64,000 nucleotides of DNA from GCA-003244245 sp049673305 (GTDB lineage: Bacteria; Actinomycetota; Actinomycetes; Mycobacteriales; Pseudonocardiaceae). This document shows, in pieces, positions 41,065 through 48,575 of this stretch (position 1 is the stretch's first letter; each line of letters begins with the position of its first letter). The DNA is taken from assembly GCA_049673305.1 (NCBI GenBank), contig JBATXM010000256.1, positions 1 to 64,000 on the forward strand. The letters run 5' to 3'. The notes below the pieces were generated by a model, which made no database searches, was not told the DNA's origin, and was given only the letters and a program-made list of their open reading frames with translations. Both the position numbers and the translations under genes were made by a program.

Positions 41065-41391
41065 ATGGATGGCAGGCCTGAGCACCAAAGCGTCGAGGTG
41101 GTGAGCCGAGCGCAACTGCGCAAGAAGAGTCAGGTCACCCTGCCTCAGGACGTACGGGATGCCTTGCACCTGACCGAGGGTGACGAGGTGGAGTTCACCG
41201 TGCACGTCGACGGCGAGGTTACCTTGCGGGGGATGACTGTCATTCCGACTGAGCAGCGGTGGTTCTGGGCTGAGGAGTGGCAGGCCGGGGAGCGCGAGGC
41301 TAGCGAGGAGATCACGGCGGGCCACACGACCATGTACGACTCAGCCGAGGAGTTCCTAGGGCACCTAGACGAGCTCGACGCGAGCGCTTGA
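41065..41391 (+). CDS. AbrB/MazE-type antitoxin
   Basis: A 108-residue protein: N-terminal swapped-hairpin DNA-binding domain (VVSRAQLRKKSQVTLPQDVRDALHLTEGDEVEFTVHVDGEVTLRG) and an acidic C-terminal toxin-binding part (EEWQAGEREASEEITAG, EEFLGHLDEL). AAGGGAG lies about 10 bases before ATG. The stop overlaps the next ATG as TGATG. Predicted antitoxin and autorepressor. Confidence 0.85.
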   Translation: MDGRPEHQSVEVVSRAQLRKKSQVTLPQDVRDALHLTEGDEVEFTVHVDGEVTLRGMTVIPTEQRWFWAEEWQAGEREASEEITAGHTTMYDSAEEFLGHLDELDASA

Positions 41392-41684
41392 TGCCGACGT
41401 TTGAGACCACGCAACGGTTCGACCGCGACCTGCACAAGCTCACCCGCGAACAGCGACAACAGTTCCGCACTGTGCTCACGGCCGACTTCATTCCCGGGCT
41501 GAAGGTTCAGCAGTTCCATCCTCGGCTGCGAGTCAAGCGGGTCCGATCGACCGCCAAGGTGTGGGAGCTGAGCTGGGCACCGGATGGCCGCACGACCTTC
41601 CAGTACGGCGCCGAGCAGCGACCCGGAGAGGCGCACGTGATTTGGCGTCGCATCGGTGCGCACGACATCTTTAGCTGTCCTTGA
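41391..41684 (+). CDS. RelE/ParE-like toxin, partner of the AbrB-type antitoxin
   Basis: ATG 41391, overlapping the antitoxin stop, gives 97 residues. The layout is helix-helix-sheet: RFDRDLHKLTREQRQQFRTVLTADFIPGL, then LRVKRVRSTAKVWELSWAPDGRTTFQYG and a closing VIWRRIGAHDIF, which fits the RelE/ParE fold (basic residues before WELSW and the final hydrophobic H/D-I-F). Likely an mRNA-cleaving toxin; the exact family is from fold-like pattern and context. Confidence 0.75.
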   Translation: MPTFETTQRFDRDLHKLTREQRQQFRTVLTADFIPGLKVQQFHPRLRVKRVRSTAKVWELSWAPDGRTTFQYGAEQRPGEAHVIWRRIGAHDIFSCP

Positions 41685-41691
41685 CGTCAGG

Positions 41692-42935
41692 TCAGTCCCG
41701 ACCGCGTAACCGGAGCACCTCATCGAGCAGTTCTTGGTTGAAGATCGCGGTGTTCTCCTCGCTCAGCGCGAGCAGCAGATCACGGCGACCGCCGAAGTCC
41801 TCCACGTCGACCGACATTGTTGACACGACGATGGCTACGCCCACCTTCGGGCTTGGGTCCGGGTGGTGGCGACACGAATGCTCCCTTCCACGAAGAGCTC
41901 TGCCAGACCATTGCGATTCAGCGGATCGGCTACGCCGCAGTGAAACACCGTCGAGGACAGCGCTTCCAGGATCACAACGGTGAGAAAAGTGGTTTTGCCG
42001 ATGTCAGCAGGTCCGGCAATCAGGCCGTTCTCCACGCCAACGCCCGGGGTGCGGAGCTGCCAGTAGACAGGCCCATCCATGCCGATTCCACGCTCGAATC
42101 GACCAGTCTGATGGTCATAGGTGGGCCCGTGGTAATTGACCTTCTCCGGTAGCCAGTCGATGTCACGGGACTCATCGGCGTGGGCGAGTCCGGAGTTCGT
42201 CATGACGACGGGGCTAGCCAGATCGGGTGGAGGTTCCGTCGTGCGCAGCACCGCGAAGATCAGGGCGACGTTGTCGGCCTTGAGGATGCGTTTGAGTGGC
42301 TCAGGGTTCTTCAGGTGAGAGGGATCGACCGCGGTGGACATGCCCAGGACGACCCCGCCGTGGCGGCGGATCTCCTCAGCGATCGCGCCGTGCTCGGCAT
42401 CGAGAGCAAATACCCAGTACAGCTGACCACACCGCACGATCAGCCGGTCATCGGTCAACCACGAGGTCACCGTGTTGGAGTTGCTGCGAGTCAGTTCAGA
42501 CGACGGTGGCGCCAGTCCAAGTGGCCGGTAGGAGTCGACCGTGGTTGCCCTGTAGCGGCCGGAGCCTGTGAGCGTGAGAGTCACTTCTTCCAGCCCGGGA
42601 TTGACGATCAACGTCGGCAGGAACGTGTCGAGACCCGGATCGCCGAACGGCATGCCAACCGATGCGATGGCGGTAGTCAAATAACGGCGGGGCAGACCGA
42701 GTTCCATGTGTGACCAGCGGGGGCGCTGACACCTTGAATGGTGCAGCGTTGCTGTGATCGACAGTCCATCGTCCATGACGACGACAGCCGGAACGTCCGT
42801 ACCAAGACCCGACCCGCACGACTGGCACCTGCCCAGGCAGAGGTTTCGAGACAGCTCTTCCATCCCGCGAGAACCAAGTTCCGAACGGGTGAACGGATCT
42901 GCCCGCAAGATTCTCAGCGCCATGAGGACGATCAT
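41692..42935 (-). pseudogene. zinc-ribbon paralogue B with P-loop ATPase module, frameshifted near 3' end
   Basis: The main frame (42935-41835) gives an N-terminal LGSRGMEELSRNLCLGRCQSCGSGLG with TLHHSRCQRPRW (CxxC...HHxxC), a beta-rich domain, GGVVLGMSTAVDPSHLK, and a C-terminal P-loop GPADIGKTTFLTVVILEA followed by HCGVADPLNRNGLAELF and VATTRTQARR. There it shifts by one base; the continuing frame reads VGVAIVVSTMSVDVEDFGG and LSEENTAIFNQELLDEVLRLRG to a stop at 41692. The end resembles FtsK/HerA-type NTPases (arginine finger-like TTRT), though only partly. One indel separates it from being intact, so sequencing error is possible. Confidence 0.6.
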
Positions 42936-43752
42936 CCATGCCTACCCCGACGAACAAGGCCTCGGAGGGTTCGGCCGTCTGCTCAGTCCGGTCCGGGTCG
43001 GCGGTATCCGGGGCCGAGCAGGGCTTCGATGCCGAGGGGGTCGAACTCGTCGTTCTTGACGTCGGCCGACGAACGCCGCCCAGGTGGTGGCGCAGGTACC
43101 GCGTCATCGAGTTGTCGTCAGGCCAGCGGGCTAGTCTGCGCGCATGACTGACCTGGTCTCTACCGCATCCGTACCCCGGTTGGACAAGAGTGGGCCGGCG
43201 GTCTGGAGGGCTCTTGACGGGGAGCACCGCGCCGCGTTCGAGGCCGAGTTCCGGGAGGCTCTTGTTGAGGTTGCCGAGACGTTCGATGTTGACCGCCTCA
43301 CCGAGGTGGTGTGCCGTTGGTGGCCTCGTGCGGTGCTTGACGCCCACCCCGACCCGATCGCCGAGTACTTGGGACAGCGCCTCATCGACGGCGACCAGTC
43401 CGTGCTCACCAAGACCGCAGCCGAGCTGCGTGCAGAGATGGTGGGTCAGGGCGAATGCACTACATCGATGGACCAGCCCTATGGCTCGCAGGTCGCGGTA
43501 GATCTCACGTCGGTGGCCCAGGTCGGCTACGAGGACAACCAGCCGGCCGTCATCGATCGTGTAGATCACGCGATAATCGCCCACTCGGATGCGGTACGCG
43601 CCAGGCAGGCCATGCAAAGCGATCACACCGTGCGGCCGGGGTTGCCCGCCGAGCGCCTCGATGGCGGCTTGGACGCGGCGCCGGACCGGCTTGTCCAGCT
43701 TCGCCAAGGAGTGTGGGGCGTCGCGGGTGATCTCGACCTGGTATCGGCTCAC
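42496..43752 (-). CDS. RelE/ParE-type toxin with read-through extension
   Basis: The first ~85 codons from GTG 43752 are a full RelE: YQVEITRDAPHSLAKLDKPVRRRVQAAIEALG, GVIALHGLPGAYRIRVGDYRVIYTIDDGRLVVLVADLGHRREIY. Catalytic-type residues (R in YRIRVGDYR, GHRREIY) are in place. Normally the protein ends there; here the frame continues for 330 more codons antisense to the DUF6247 gene and out of frame through paralogue B, so the true stop is lost. The GTG overlaps the antitoxin stop (GTGA). Activity of such an extended protein is doubtful. Confidence 0.65.
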   Translation of the reverse strand: MSRYQVEITRDAPHSLAKLDKPVRRRVQAAIEALGGQPRPHGVIALHGLPGAYRIRVGDYRVIYTIDDGRLVVLVADLGHRREIYRDLRAIGLVHRCSAFALTHHLCTQLGCGLGEHGLVAVDEALSQVLGDRVGVGVKHRTRPPTAHHLGEAVNIERLGNLNKSLPELGLERGAVLPVKSPPDRRPTLVQPGYGCGRDQVSHARRLARWPDDNSMTRYLRHHLGGVRRPTSRTTSSTPSASKPCSAPDTADPDRTEQTAEPSEALFVGVGMDDRPHGAENLAGRSVHPFGTWFSRDGRAVSKPLPGQVPVVRVGSWYGRSGCRRHGRWTVDHSNAAPFKVSAPPLVTHGTRSAPPLFDYRHRIGWHAVRRSGSRHVPADVDRQSRAGRSDSHAHRLRPLQGNHGRLLPATWTGATVV

Positions 43753-43869
43753 CGACTGCTCCGGGCACCGGTTCCGGTGTCGCTGATTTCCGGTTCGGTG
43801 ATGGCCTCTTCCCAGGGCACGGTCGGTTCGTTGCGGTCCAGTACCTCGGCCGCCCGACGCGACCAGTAG
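43144..43869 (+). CDS. DUF6247-like protein, probably with a foreign read-through tail
   Basis: A 241-codon frame starting ATG 43144. Only the first ~105 residues look natural (GPAVWRALDGEHRAAFEAEFREALVEVAETFD, VVCRWWPRAVLDAHPDP, LTKTAAELRAEMV), matching my memory of DUF6247 proteins of actinobacteria. Beyond about 43455 the frame simply runs antisense through a RelE gene. The convergent RelE gene has lost its stop too, so a deletion probably fused the two 3' ends. DUF6247 genes often sit beside RelE/ParE toxins. Role unknown. Confidence 0.55.
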   Translation: MTDLVSTASVPRLDKSGPAVWRALDGEHRAAFEAEFREALVEVAETFDVDRLTEVVCRWWPRAVLDAHPDPIAEYLGQRLIDGDQSVLTKTAAELRAEMVGQGECTTSMDQPYGSQVAVDLTSVAQVGYEDNQPAVIDRVDHAIIAHSDAVRARQAMQSDHTVRPGLPAERLDGGLDAAPDRLVQLRQGVWGVAGDLDLVSAHRLLRAPVPVSLISGSVMASSQGTVGSLRSSTSAARRDQ

Positions 43870-44017
43870 ATGTGTCCTCCCAGTGCTCGAACCGCTCGGC
43901 GACCTCGGCGGGCACTATAGCACCGACCCGCCGGCCGTATCGCGTGAGGTATACGACTCCGCCGTCGCGAACCTGAGTGTCGATTAGTTTGGGTAGCTTG
44001 CCCCGGGCGTCGGTCAC
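43749..44017 (-). pseudogene. Phd/YefM antitoxin gene with a frameshift
   Basis: ATG 44017 gives a good Phd start: TDARGKLPKLIDTQVRDGGVVYLTRYGRRVGAIVPAEVAERFEHWED. The native continuation, YWSRRAAEVLDRNEPTVPWEEAI..., lies one base out of phase and ends at the TGA overlapping the relE GTG. As written, the frame instead runs on to 43550. If real, the loss of the antitoxin tail would leave the toxin unopposed, consistent with the toxin gene also being damaged. Confidence 0.65.
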
Positions 44018-44180
44018 GGTGATCTCAACATCGCCGTACGGCTCGCGCGGCTAAGCAGCAGTCGTGCACAGAACGTACATGTTGCGCATGACCGGCACCA
44101 TGTCTTGGTACCTCACGACTGCTATGGGGAGCCGATCGGGCTATCCTGATGTCACAATGAGTTGGAGGTGACCACAAGAT

Positions 44181-44459
44181 ATGCCGATTGAAGAGATGGG
44201 TGTCGCGGAAGCCAAACGCAGGTTCTCTGAGCTTGCTGAGCGGGTCAGGCATGGGGAGTCTTTTGTGATCCTCAACAGGCGACGTCCGACGCTCGCGCTG
44301 GTACCGCCTCAGCAGGCCCGACACAGTGAGCACAAGCCGGTCGGCTTTGCGGCCGTCGCTGGGGCGCTGACTGAATGGGACACCATCGATGCGGACATGA
44401 CTGAGGTCGTCGAGACGCGCAGGCAGGCCGTCCACCGACCGGCTTCGCCACTACCGTGA
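44181..44459 (+). CDS. Phd-type antitoxin
   Basis: A 92-residue protein with GGAGG 13 bases before ATG. N-terminal Phd domain GVAEAKRRFSELAERVRHGESFVILNRRRPTLALVPP and a C-terminal segment with GALTEWDTIDADMTEVVETRRQA, as in VapB antitoxins linked to PIN toxins. The stop overlaps the toxin GTG. Confidence 0.87.
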   Translation: MPIEEMGVAEAKRRFSELAERVRHGESFVILNRRRPTLALVPPQQARHSEHKPVGFAAVAGALTEWDTIDADMTEVVETRRQAVHRPASPLP

Positions 44460-44869
44460 CCGGGTACTGCCTGGACACGGATGTGATCAGTGCCGTGCTC
44501 ACGCCCGTGCCACCGCTTCACCTCATCCGACGATTGGCGGTGATTCCCGCTGAGTGTCAGTTCACCACGGCTATCACGGTGGGCGAGCTGAGCTACGCCG
44601 CAGCGCGTCGCGGCAACGCCCGGCTTGCCGAACGTGTCCAGCACCTCATTCATGAGGCTAGCGTGGTGCTGCCCTTTGACGAGGTCGCGGCACGCACCTA
44701 CGGTGACCTTCGGGCGACGCTGGAACAGGCGGGGCAGTCACTTGCTGAACCCGACCTTCGGATCGCCTCGATCGCACTCGCGAATGAGCTGACGGTCGTG
44801 ACCGGCAATAGACGCCATTTTGACCGGGTCCCCGGGCTCGCGGTGGAGAACTGGCTCGAGGAGCCCTGA
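44456..44869 (+). CDS. vapC: VapC-family PIN toxin
   Basis: A 137-residue PIN protein starting at GTG that overlaps the antitoxin stop: YCLDTDVISAVLTP, TTAITVGELSYAAARRGN, EPDLRIASIALANELTVVTGNRRHFDRVPGL. All acidic PIN positions are present. It resembles the VapC group with CLDTDVIS and NRRHF. Lies 81 bases before the NACHT gene, same direction. Confidence 0.93.
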   Translation: MTGYCLDTDVISAVLTPVPPLHLIRRLAVIPAECQFTTAITVGELSYAAARRGNARLAERVQHLIHEASVVLPFDEVAARTYGDLRATLEQAGQSLAEPDLRIASIALANELTVVTGNRRHFDRVPGLAVENWLEEP

Positions 44870-44950
44870 GCTCCTGACACGGGGAACCCAACACCCGCCT
44901 GGACGTCTACTCCATCACCCGAGGCTGTTTCCCGACCGTCGGAGGTCACC

Positions 44951-47482
44951 ATGGGGATGATGGCCCGGGCGGACCCTCTACCGTACCGGTCCGTGAGGCG
45001 ACGTCGGTTGTTCCTGGTGGCCGTCGCTGGTGTACAGCTGCCCGTTACCTTGCTGCTCGGGTTCGCCACGAACATGGCGTTGGCCCAGCACCGGTGGCCG
45101 GTCTGGCTGGAGCTGGTGCGAACACATCCGTGGCACTCTCTTGCCGCTTTGGAGGCGGTAACAGTATGTCTCGCGATGGTGGTGTCGATGGCGTCTGGCC
45201 GGGACCAACGCGTCGATGATCCGGATATGGAAATGGTCACGGATCGCCTGGCGGTCGCGGTCAAGCGCCAGTGGAACGCCGAGGCGGAGTTGCGTCACCT
45301 CAACGATCCTTTCCCGATGCCGGTGCGATGGGATCCGGCGGACCCGGATGTGGTCGCAGACTGGCCGGCGCTGGTCAGGCTTGCCACCACCGGCCCCGGT
45401 TGGCCGAGACCACCGGGCGGGACATGGGCCAACGATCCGGTCGGGCTTACCGGGACCGACAATGACCTTGTTGACGTGCTCGATCGGGTGCCAACCAGGC
45501 GGCTGGTTGTCCTGGGAGAGCCGGGCGCCGGAAAGACGATCCTGCTTGTCCGCCTGGTGCTGGATCTGTTGTCACGTCGCCGCCCTGGTGACCCGGTACC
45601 GGTCCTGCTCCCCCTGGCCTCATGGAACCCTGAGGACCAGGACCTGCGCAGCTGGATCGTAGGACGGCTGATCACTGACCATTCCGCGCTAGCCGAGCCA
45701 GCCTCGGGCGGGACTGTGATCCGGGCGCAGGTGCTTCTGGACAAGGGTCTGATCTTGCCGGTGCTGGATGGCCTGGATGAGATCCCCGACGCGGTCAGAG
45801 GTTCTGCACTAGCTCGGATCAACGACGCGATGCGCTCATGTGAGTCCCTGGTTCTGGCTGCTCGCACAGCCGAGTACCGCAGCGCAGTGTGCTCACCCGA
45901 CGGGGTCGAGGTGCTGCTCACCGGCGCTGCGGGAATCACGCTTCGCCCGTTAGACGTCACCGTTGTATCCGACTACCTGCGAGGTTCGGCCGGTGGACTG
46001 GCTGCAGCCGCTCGATGGGACAAGGTTCTCTCGACCTTCACGGCGGACCGCCCATCCCCGGTCGCGCAGGCTCTGACCACCCCACTTCGGGTCGTGCTCG
46101 CGCGAGCGATCTACAACCCACGGCCGGGGGAGACCCTAGCCACCGTTGCTCGTCAGCCGGCCGAGCTGCTTGACCCTGCCCTCTTTCCGACTCCCAAAGA
46201 GATCGAGCGGCACCTGTTCGACATCTTCATCCCAGCCGCCTACCGGCCGCACCCAGACCGGTCACGACGCTGCCCGTGGACCGCTGACCAAGCTGGGCGG
46301 TGGCTGGCGTTCCTCGCCCGCGACTTAGAAGATCGCCAAAACGGCACGACTGACCTCGCCTGGTGGAAACTATCGGGTGCGGCACCACGACCGCTCGCTG
46401 GGATCAGTGTCGGACTTGTCGCGGGGCTTGCCGGCGCACTCGGATTCCCTTTCCCGATGGACCTCGGACTTGGACTTATATCGGCACTCGTAGCCGGACT
46501 CCTCGTCCGCACGTGGGTCCGGCGTGACCGCATGGGTTTGACAAACGGACGTGTGGGCGGGCTCCTTGGTGGCCTGCTCGGCGCCCTCGCAGCCTTGGCC
46601 GTGTTCGGGGCCGGTGTCGGGAACCTGCATGTTGGCTCCCTTCTTGCGGGGATTCTTACGTTCGGCATCGCAGTCGCCTCTTTGTCCAGGTTCTTCGCTG
46701 CACTCGTCGGAGGGTTCGTAGGCGATTTTGTCGCAGCATTCTTGCACCATGCTAGTCTTGTGCCCAAGATTGGGGTGACTGTTGGCCCCGTGGCGTTGCT
46801 TATCAATGGGCTCGGGTTTTGGCTCGCGGCCGGGCTCGCAGTTGGGCTGGCGGACCGCAGCGCCCCGGCACGGGAACTGCGCTGGTCACCGGCCGGGTTC
46901 GGGTATGGTCTGGCTTGCGGCCTTGTGATTGGATTTGTGGTATGGATTCAGATTGGATCCACGGGCGGTCTCGTTATCGGGCTTGTTTCCATGGTCGTGG
47001 GCGGATACTCATGCGGCATCTTCACAGTCATGCCAGCGGATCTGACGAAAGCCGCGACCCCAAGAGTGGTGCTGGTACGCGACCGAGCCATTTTTCGTTC
47101 GACCTGTCTCGGGCTCGGGCTCTGGCTCGGACTCATCTCCGTCCTTGTGATAACATTTATTCTCAACTCTAGCGACGGGCTTCCCAACGGGTTCCGAATT
47201 GGGCTACGCGTCGGGCTTGCGACCTTCATCGTGGTGGGGATTTCTTTTGGATTTTTGCAGGCATGCTGGGGGTCGTTCGCCCTCGCTCGATCGTGGCTGG
47301 CGGCGTCAGGCCACCTGCCGTGGCGATTGATGACGTTCCTTGATGACGCCCACGCACGAGGTGTCCTACGACAAGTCGGAGCGGTTTACCAGTTCCGCCA
47401 CGTCGAGCTGCAACGCCGCCTCGCCAGCGATCAGCAAACCTTCACCACCCCGAAATCCGAGCAGCCGTGTCCATCTTGCTGA
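44951..47482 (+). CDS. membrane NACHT-type STAND NTPase
   Basis: An 843-residue protein; GGAGG six bases before ATG. Two N-terminal transmembrane helices (FLVAVAGVQLPVTLLLGFA; SLAALEAVTVCLAMVVSMA), then a NACHT NTPase: Walker A GEPGAGKT (189-196), Walker B LPVLDGLDEIP (~270), sensor-like LVLAARTAEYR, and a winged-helix region. From about residue 475 to 790 come eight or more Gly-rich membrane helices (GISVGLVAGLAGALGF, GGLLGGLLGALAALAVF, ...), ending in the conserved VLRQVGAVYQFRHVELQRRLA. NACHT proteins act as oligomerising sensors, and bacterial ones include antiphage systems; this membrane form, common in streptomycetes, has no proven role. Confidence 0.88.
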   Translation: MGMMARADPLPYRSVRRRRLFLVAVAGVQLPVTLLLGFATNMALAQHRWPVWLELVRTHPWHSLAALEAVTVCLAMVVSMASGRDQRVDDPDMEMVTDRLAVAVKRQWNAEAELRHLNDPFPMPVRWDPADPDVVADWPALVRLATTGPGWPRPPGGTWANDPVGLTGTDNDLVDVLDRVPTRRLVVLGEPGAGKTILLVRLVLDLLSRRRPGDPVPVLLPLASWNPEDQDLRSWIVGRLITDHSALAEPASGGTVIRAQVLLDKGLILPVLDGLDEIPDAVRGSALARINDAMRSCESLVLAARTAEYRSAVCSPDGVEVLLTGAAGITLRPLDVTVVSDYLRGSAGGLAAAARWDKVLSTFTADRPSPVAQALTTPLRVVLARAIYNPRPGETLATVARQPAELLDPALFPTPKEIERHLFDIFIPAAYRPHPDRSRRCPWTADQAGRWLAFLARDLEDRQNGTTDLAWWKLSGAAPRPLAGISVGLVAGLAGALGFPFPMDLGLGLISALVAGLLVRTWVRRDRMGLTNGRVGGLLGGLLGALAALAVFGAGVGNLHVGSLLAGILTFGIAVASLSRFFAALVGGFVGDFVAAFLHHASLVPKIGVTVGPVALLINGLGFWLAAGLAVGLADRSAPARELRWSPAGFGYGLACGLVIGFVVWIQIGSTGGLVIGLVSMVVGGYSCGIFTVMPADLTKAATPRVVLVRDRAIFRSTCLGLGLWLGLISVLVITFILNSSDGLPNGFRIGLRVGLATFIVVGISFGFLQACWGSFALARSWLAASGHLPWRLMTFLDDAHARGVLRQVGAVYQFRHVELQRRLASDQQTFTTPKSEQPCPSC

Positions 47483-47488
47483 CGGGGC

Positions 47489-47529
47489 TCAAACACGCCA
47501 GTCACCTCTCGAGCCACGCACGTCAGTCC
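47489..47529 (+). repeat. 41-bp direct repeat, copy B
   Basis: Starts 7 bases after the NACHT stop and matches copy A (39586-39626) at 36 of 41 positions, same orientation. Could be a recombination scar, att-like core, or shared gene-end fragment. Confidence 0.65.
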
Positions 47530-47992
47530 CCCGTGGAGCAGACGCGCGTCAGTGAGTGAGGAGTTGGTCGCGACATGACCACTCCATTGCGTGGACACGA
47601 AAGGCTGGCCGACAAGGTCAACGGCTACGCTGTGTAGGTAACCAGAGACGCTAAGACCGCGTTCTGCCGCAATGTCACGAAGTGAGGGGCGGAGAACCTA
47701 GCGAGTAGGTGGTGATGGCCGCCTGCTTGACGTCGCAGGTGCCGCCGCGCACTCAGCTGATCACGGATCACAGACCTCCTGAAGCAGGTCGTGAACGTCG
47801 CTCGATACGGCGCTCGCTGGCGGCGAGCTACCAGCTGCCCGTCGCCCCGCCTGCGCACCACCAGCTCGTGTGGCATGCACACCCATGACCCGCCAACCGG
47901 GCGCTGCCTCAGCAGGCGATGAGGTAGGCGCGGGCGAACAACGTCTCGCCCCCAGGCGGTGGTGGCCCACATCAGGGCGGCACTACGGTCAT

Positions 47993-48053
47993 GATCACAT
48001 TTTTGGTGCCGAAAGTGACACGACATGTCACCTGAGGCACCCAAAACGTGATC
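47993..48053. repeat. large imperfect palindrome, 28-bp arms
   Basis: Left arm 47993-48020 begins GATCACATTTTTGGTGCC; right arm 48026-48053 ends GGCACCCAAAACGTGATC. The arms match at about 23 of 28 positions with a 5-base centre (CGACA) flanked by GTGACA / TGTCAC. It could fold as a long cruciform or RNA hairpin, be a MITE-like element, or joined ends of an insertion element. Confidence 0.65.
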
Positions 48054-48185
48054 TTGAGTCCTAAGCCGGCCCTTCGCGGGCATATTGATATCCACCGGAT
48101 TTTCCTGCGAACGCCTCACGTATGCCCCAGGTCAGAGCTTGATCAAGAAAGTACTTCAGGAGGTCCGGATCATCCGGTGGAGAAA

Positions 48186-48224
48186 CACCCTCGTGGGTAC
48201 CCGCTCAGGTACCCCACGAGGGTG
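48186..48224. repeat. strong hairpin, 16-17 bp arms
   Basis: CACCCTCGTGGGTACC and GGTACCCCACGAGGGTG flank a 6-base loop, with one unpaired base. No T run follows. It might terminate transcription towards the MFS gene or be an operator. Confidence 0.5.
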
Positions 48225-48575
48225 CCCGGCAGGTGCGGCTGCGCGCTGTTCCGACGCCGCCAACAACTCTGTTCTCCCGGGTCCGTTCCTTCACTGAGAG
48301 CCATTACGTTCTGCAGCGGGGGCGTGCACCGCCGAAAGCTCATCCTCGGTGAAGCGCATGCTGTCGCACTCAGCGCCAGCACCCAAGATCGGGGCTGCCT
48401 CCGCTGCGCTGTGGAGTGAGCGCGGTACGACGTCACAGACGGCCGGTGCAGGGCACCCTGTCCGGAATATGTGGTTGTCCTCTACGGTTACTTGCATGCG
48501 TCAAACAAATTATGAGGCCCGGGTGGCCGTCGCGGGGGGACACACCAGGCTGGTTATGCGGGAAGGACCCTGTTT

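Larger units (their letters stand above)
47530..48575. other. about 1 kb without a supportable gene
   Basis: Frames in all six phases here are low-complexity or lack starts. A 20-codon frame at 47574 (MTTPLRGHERLADKVNGYAV) ends in TAG and then continues in the same frame as VTRDAKTAFCRN, perhaps a gene scrap. Two strong inverted repeats (listed separately) lie at 47993 and 48186. It must contain the promoter of the MFS gene at 48576. Confidence 0.45.

Noticed and set aside
47625..48119. 164-codon minus-strand frame in the gene-poor kilobase
   Set aside because: His/Arg-rich, crosses the large palindrome, no ribosome site or family similarity.
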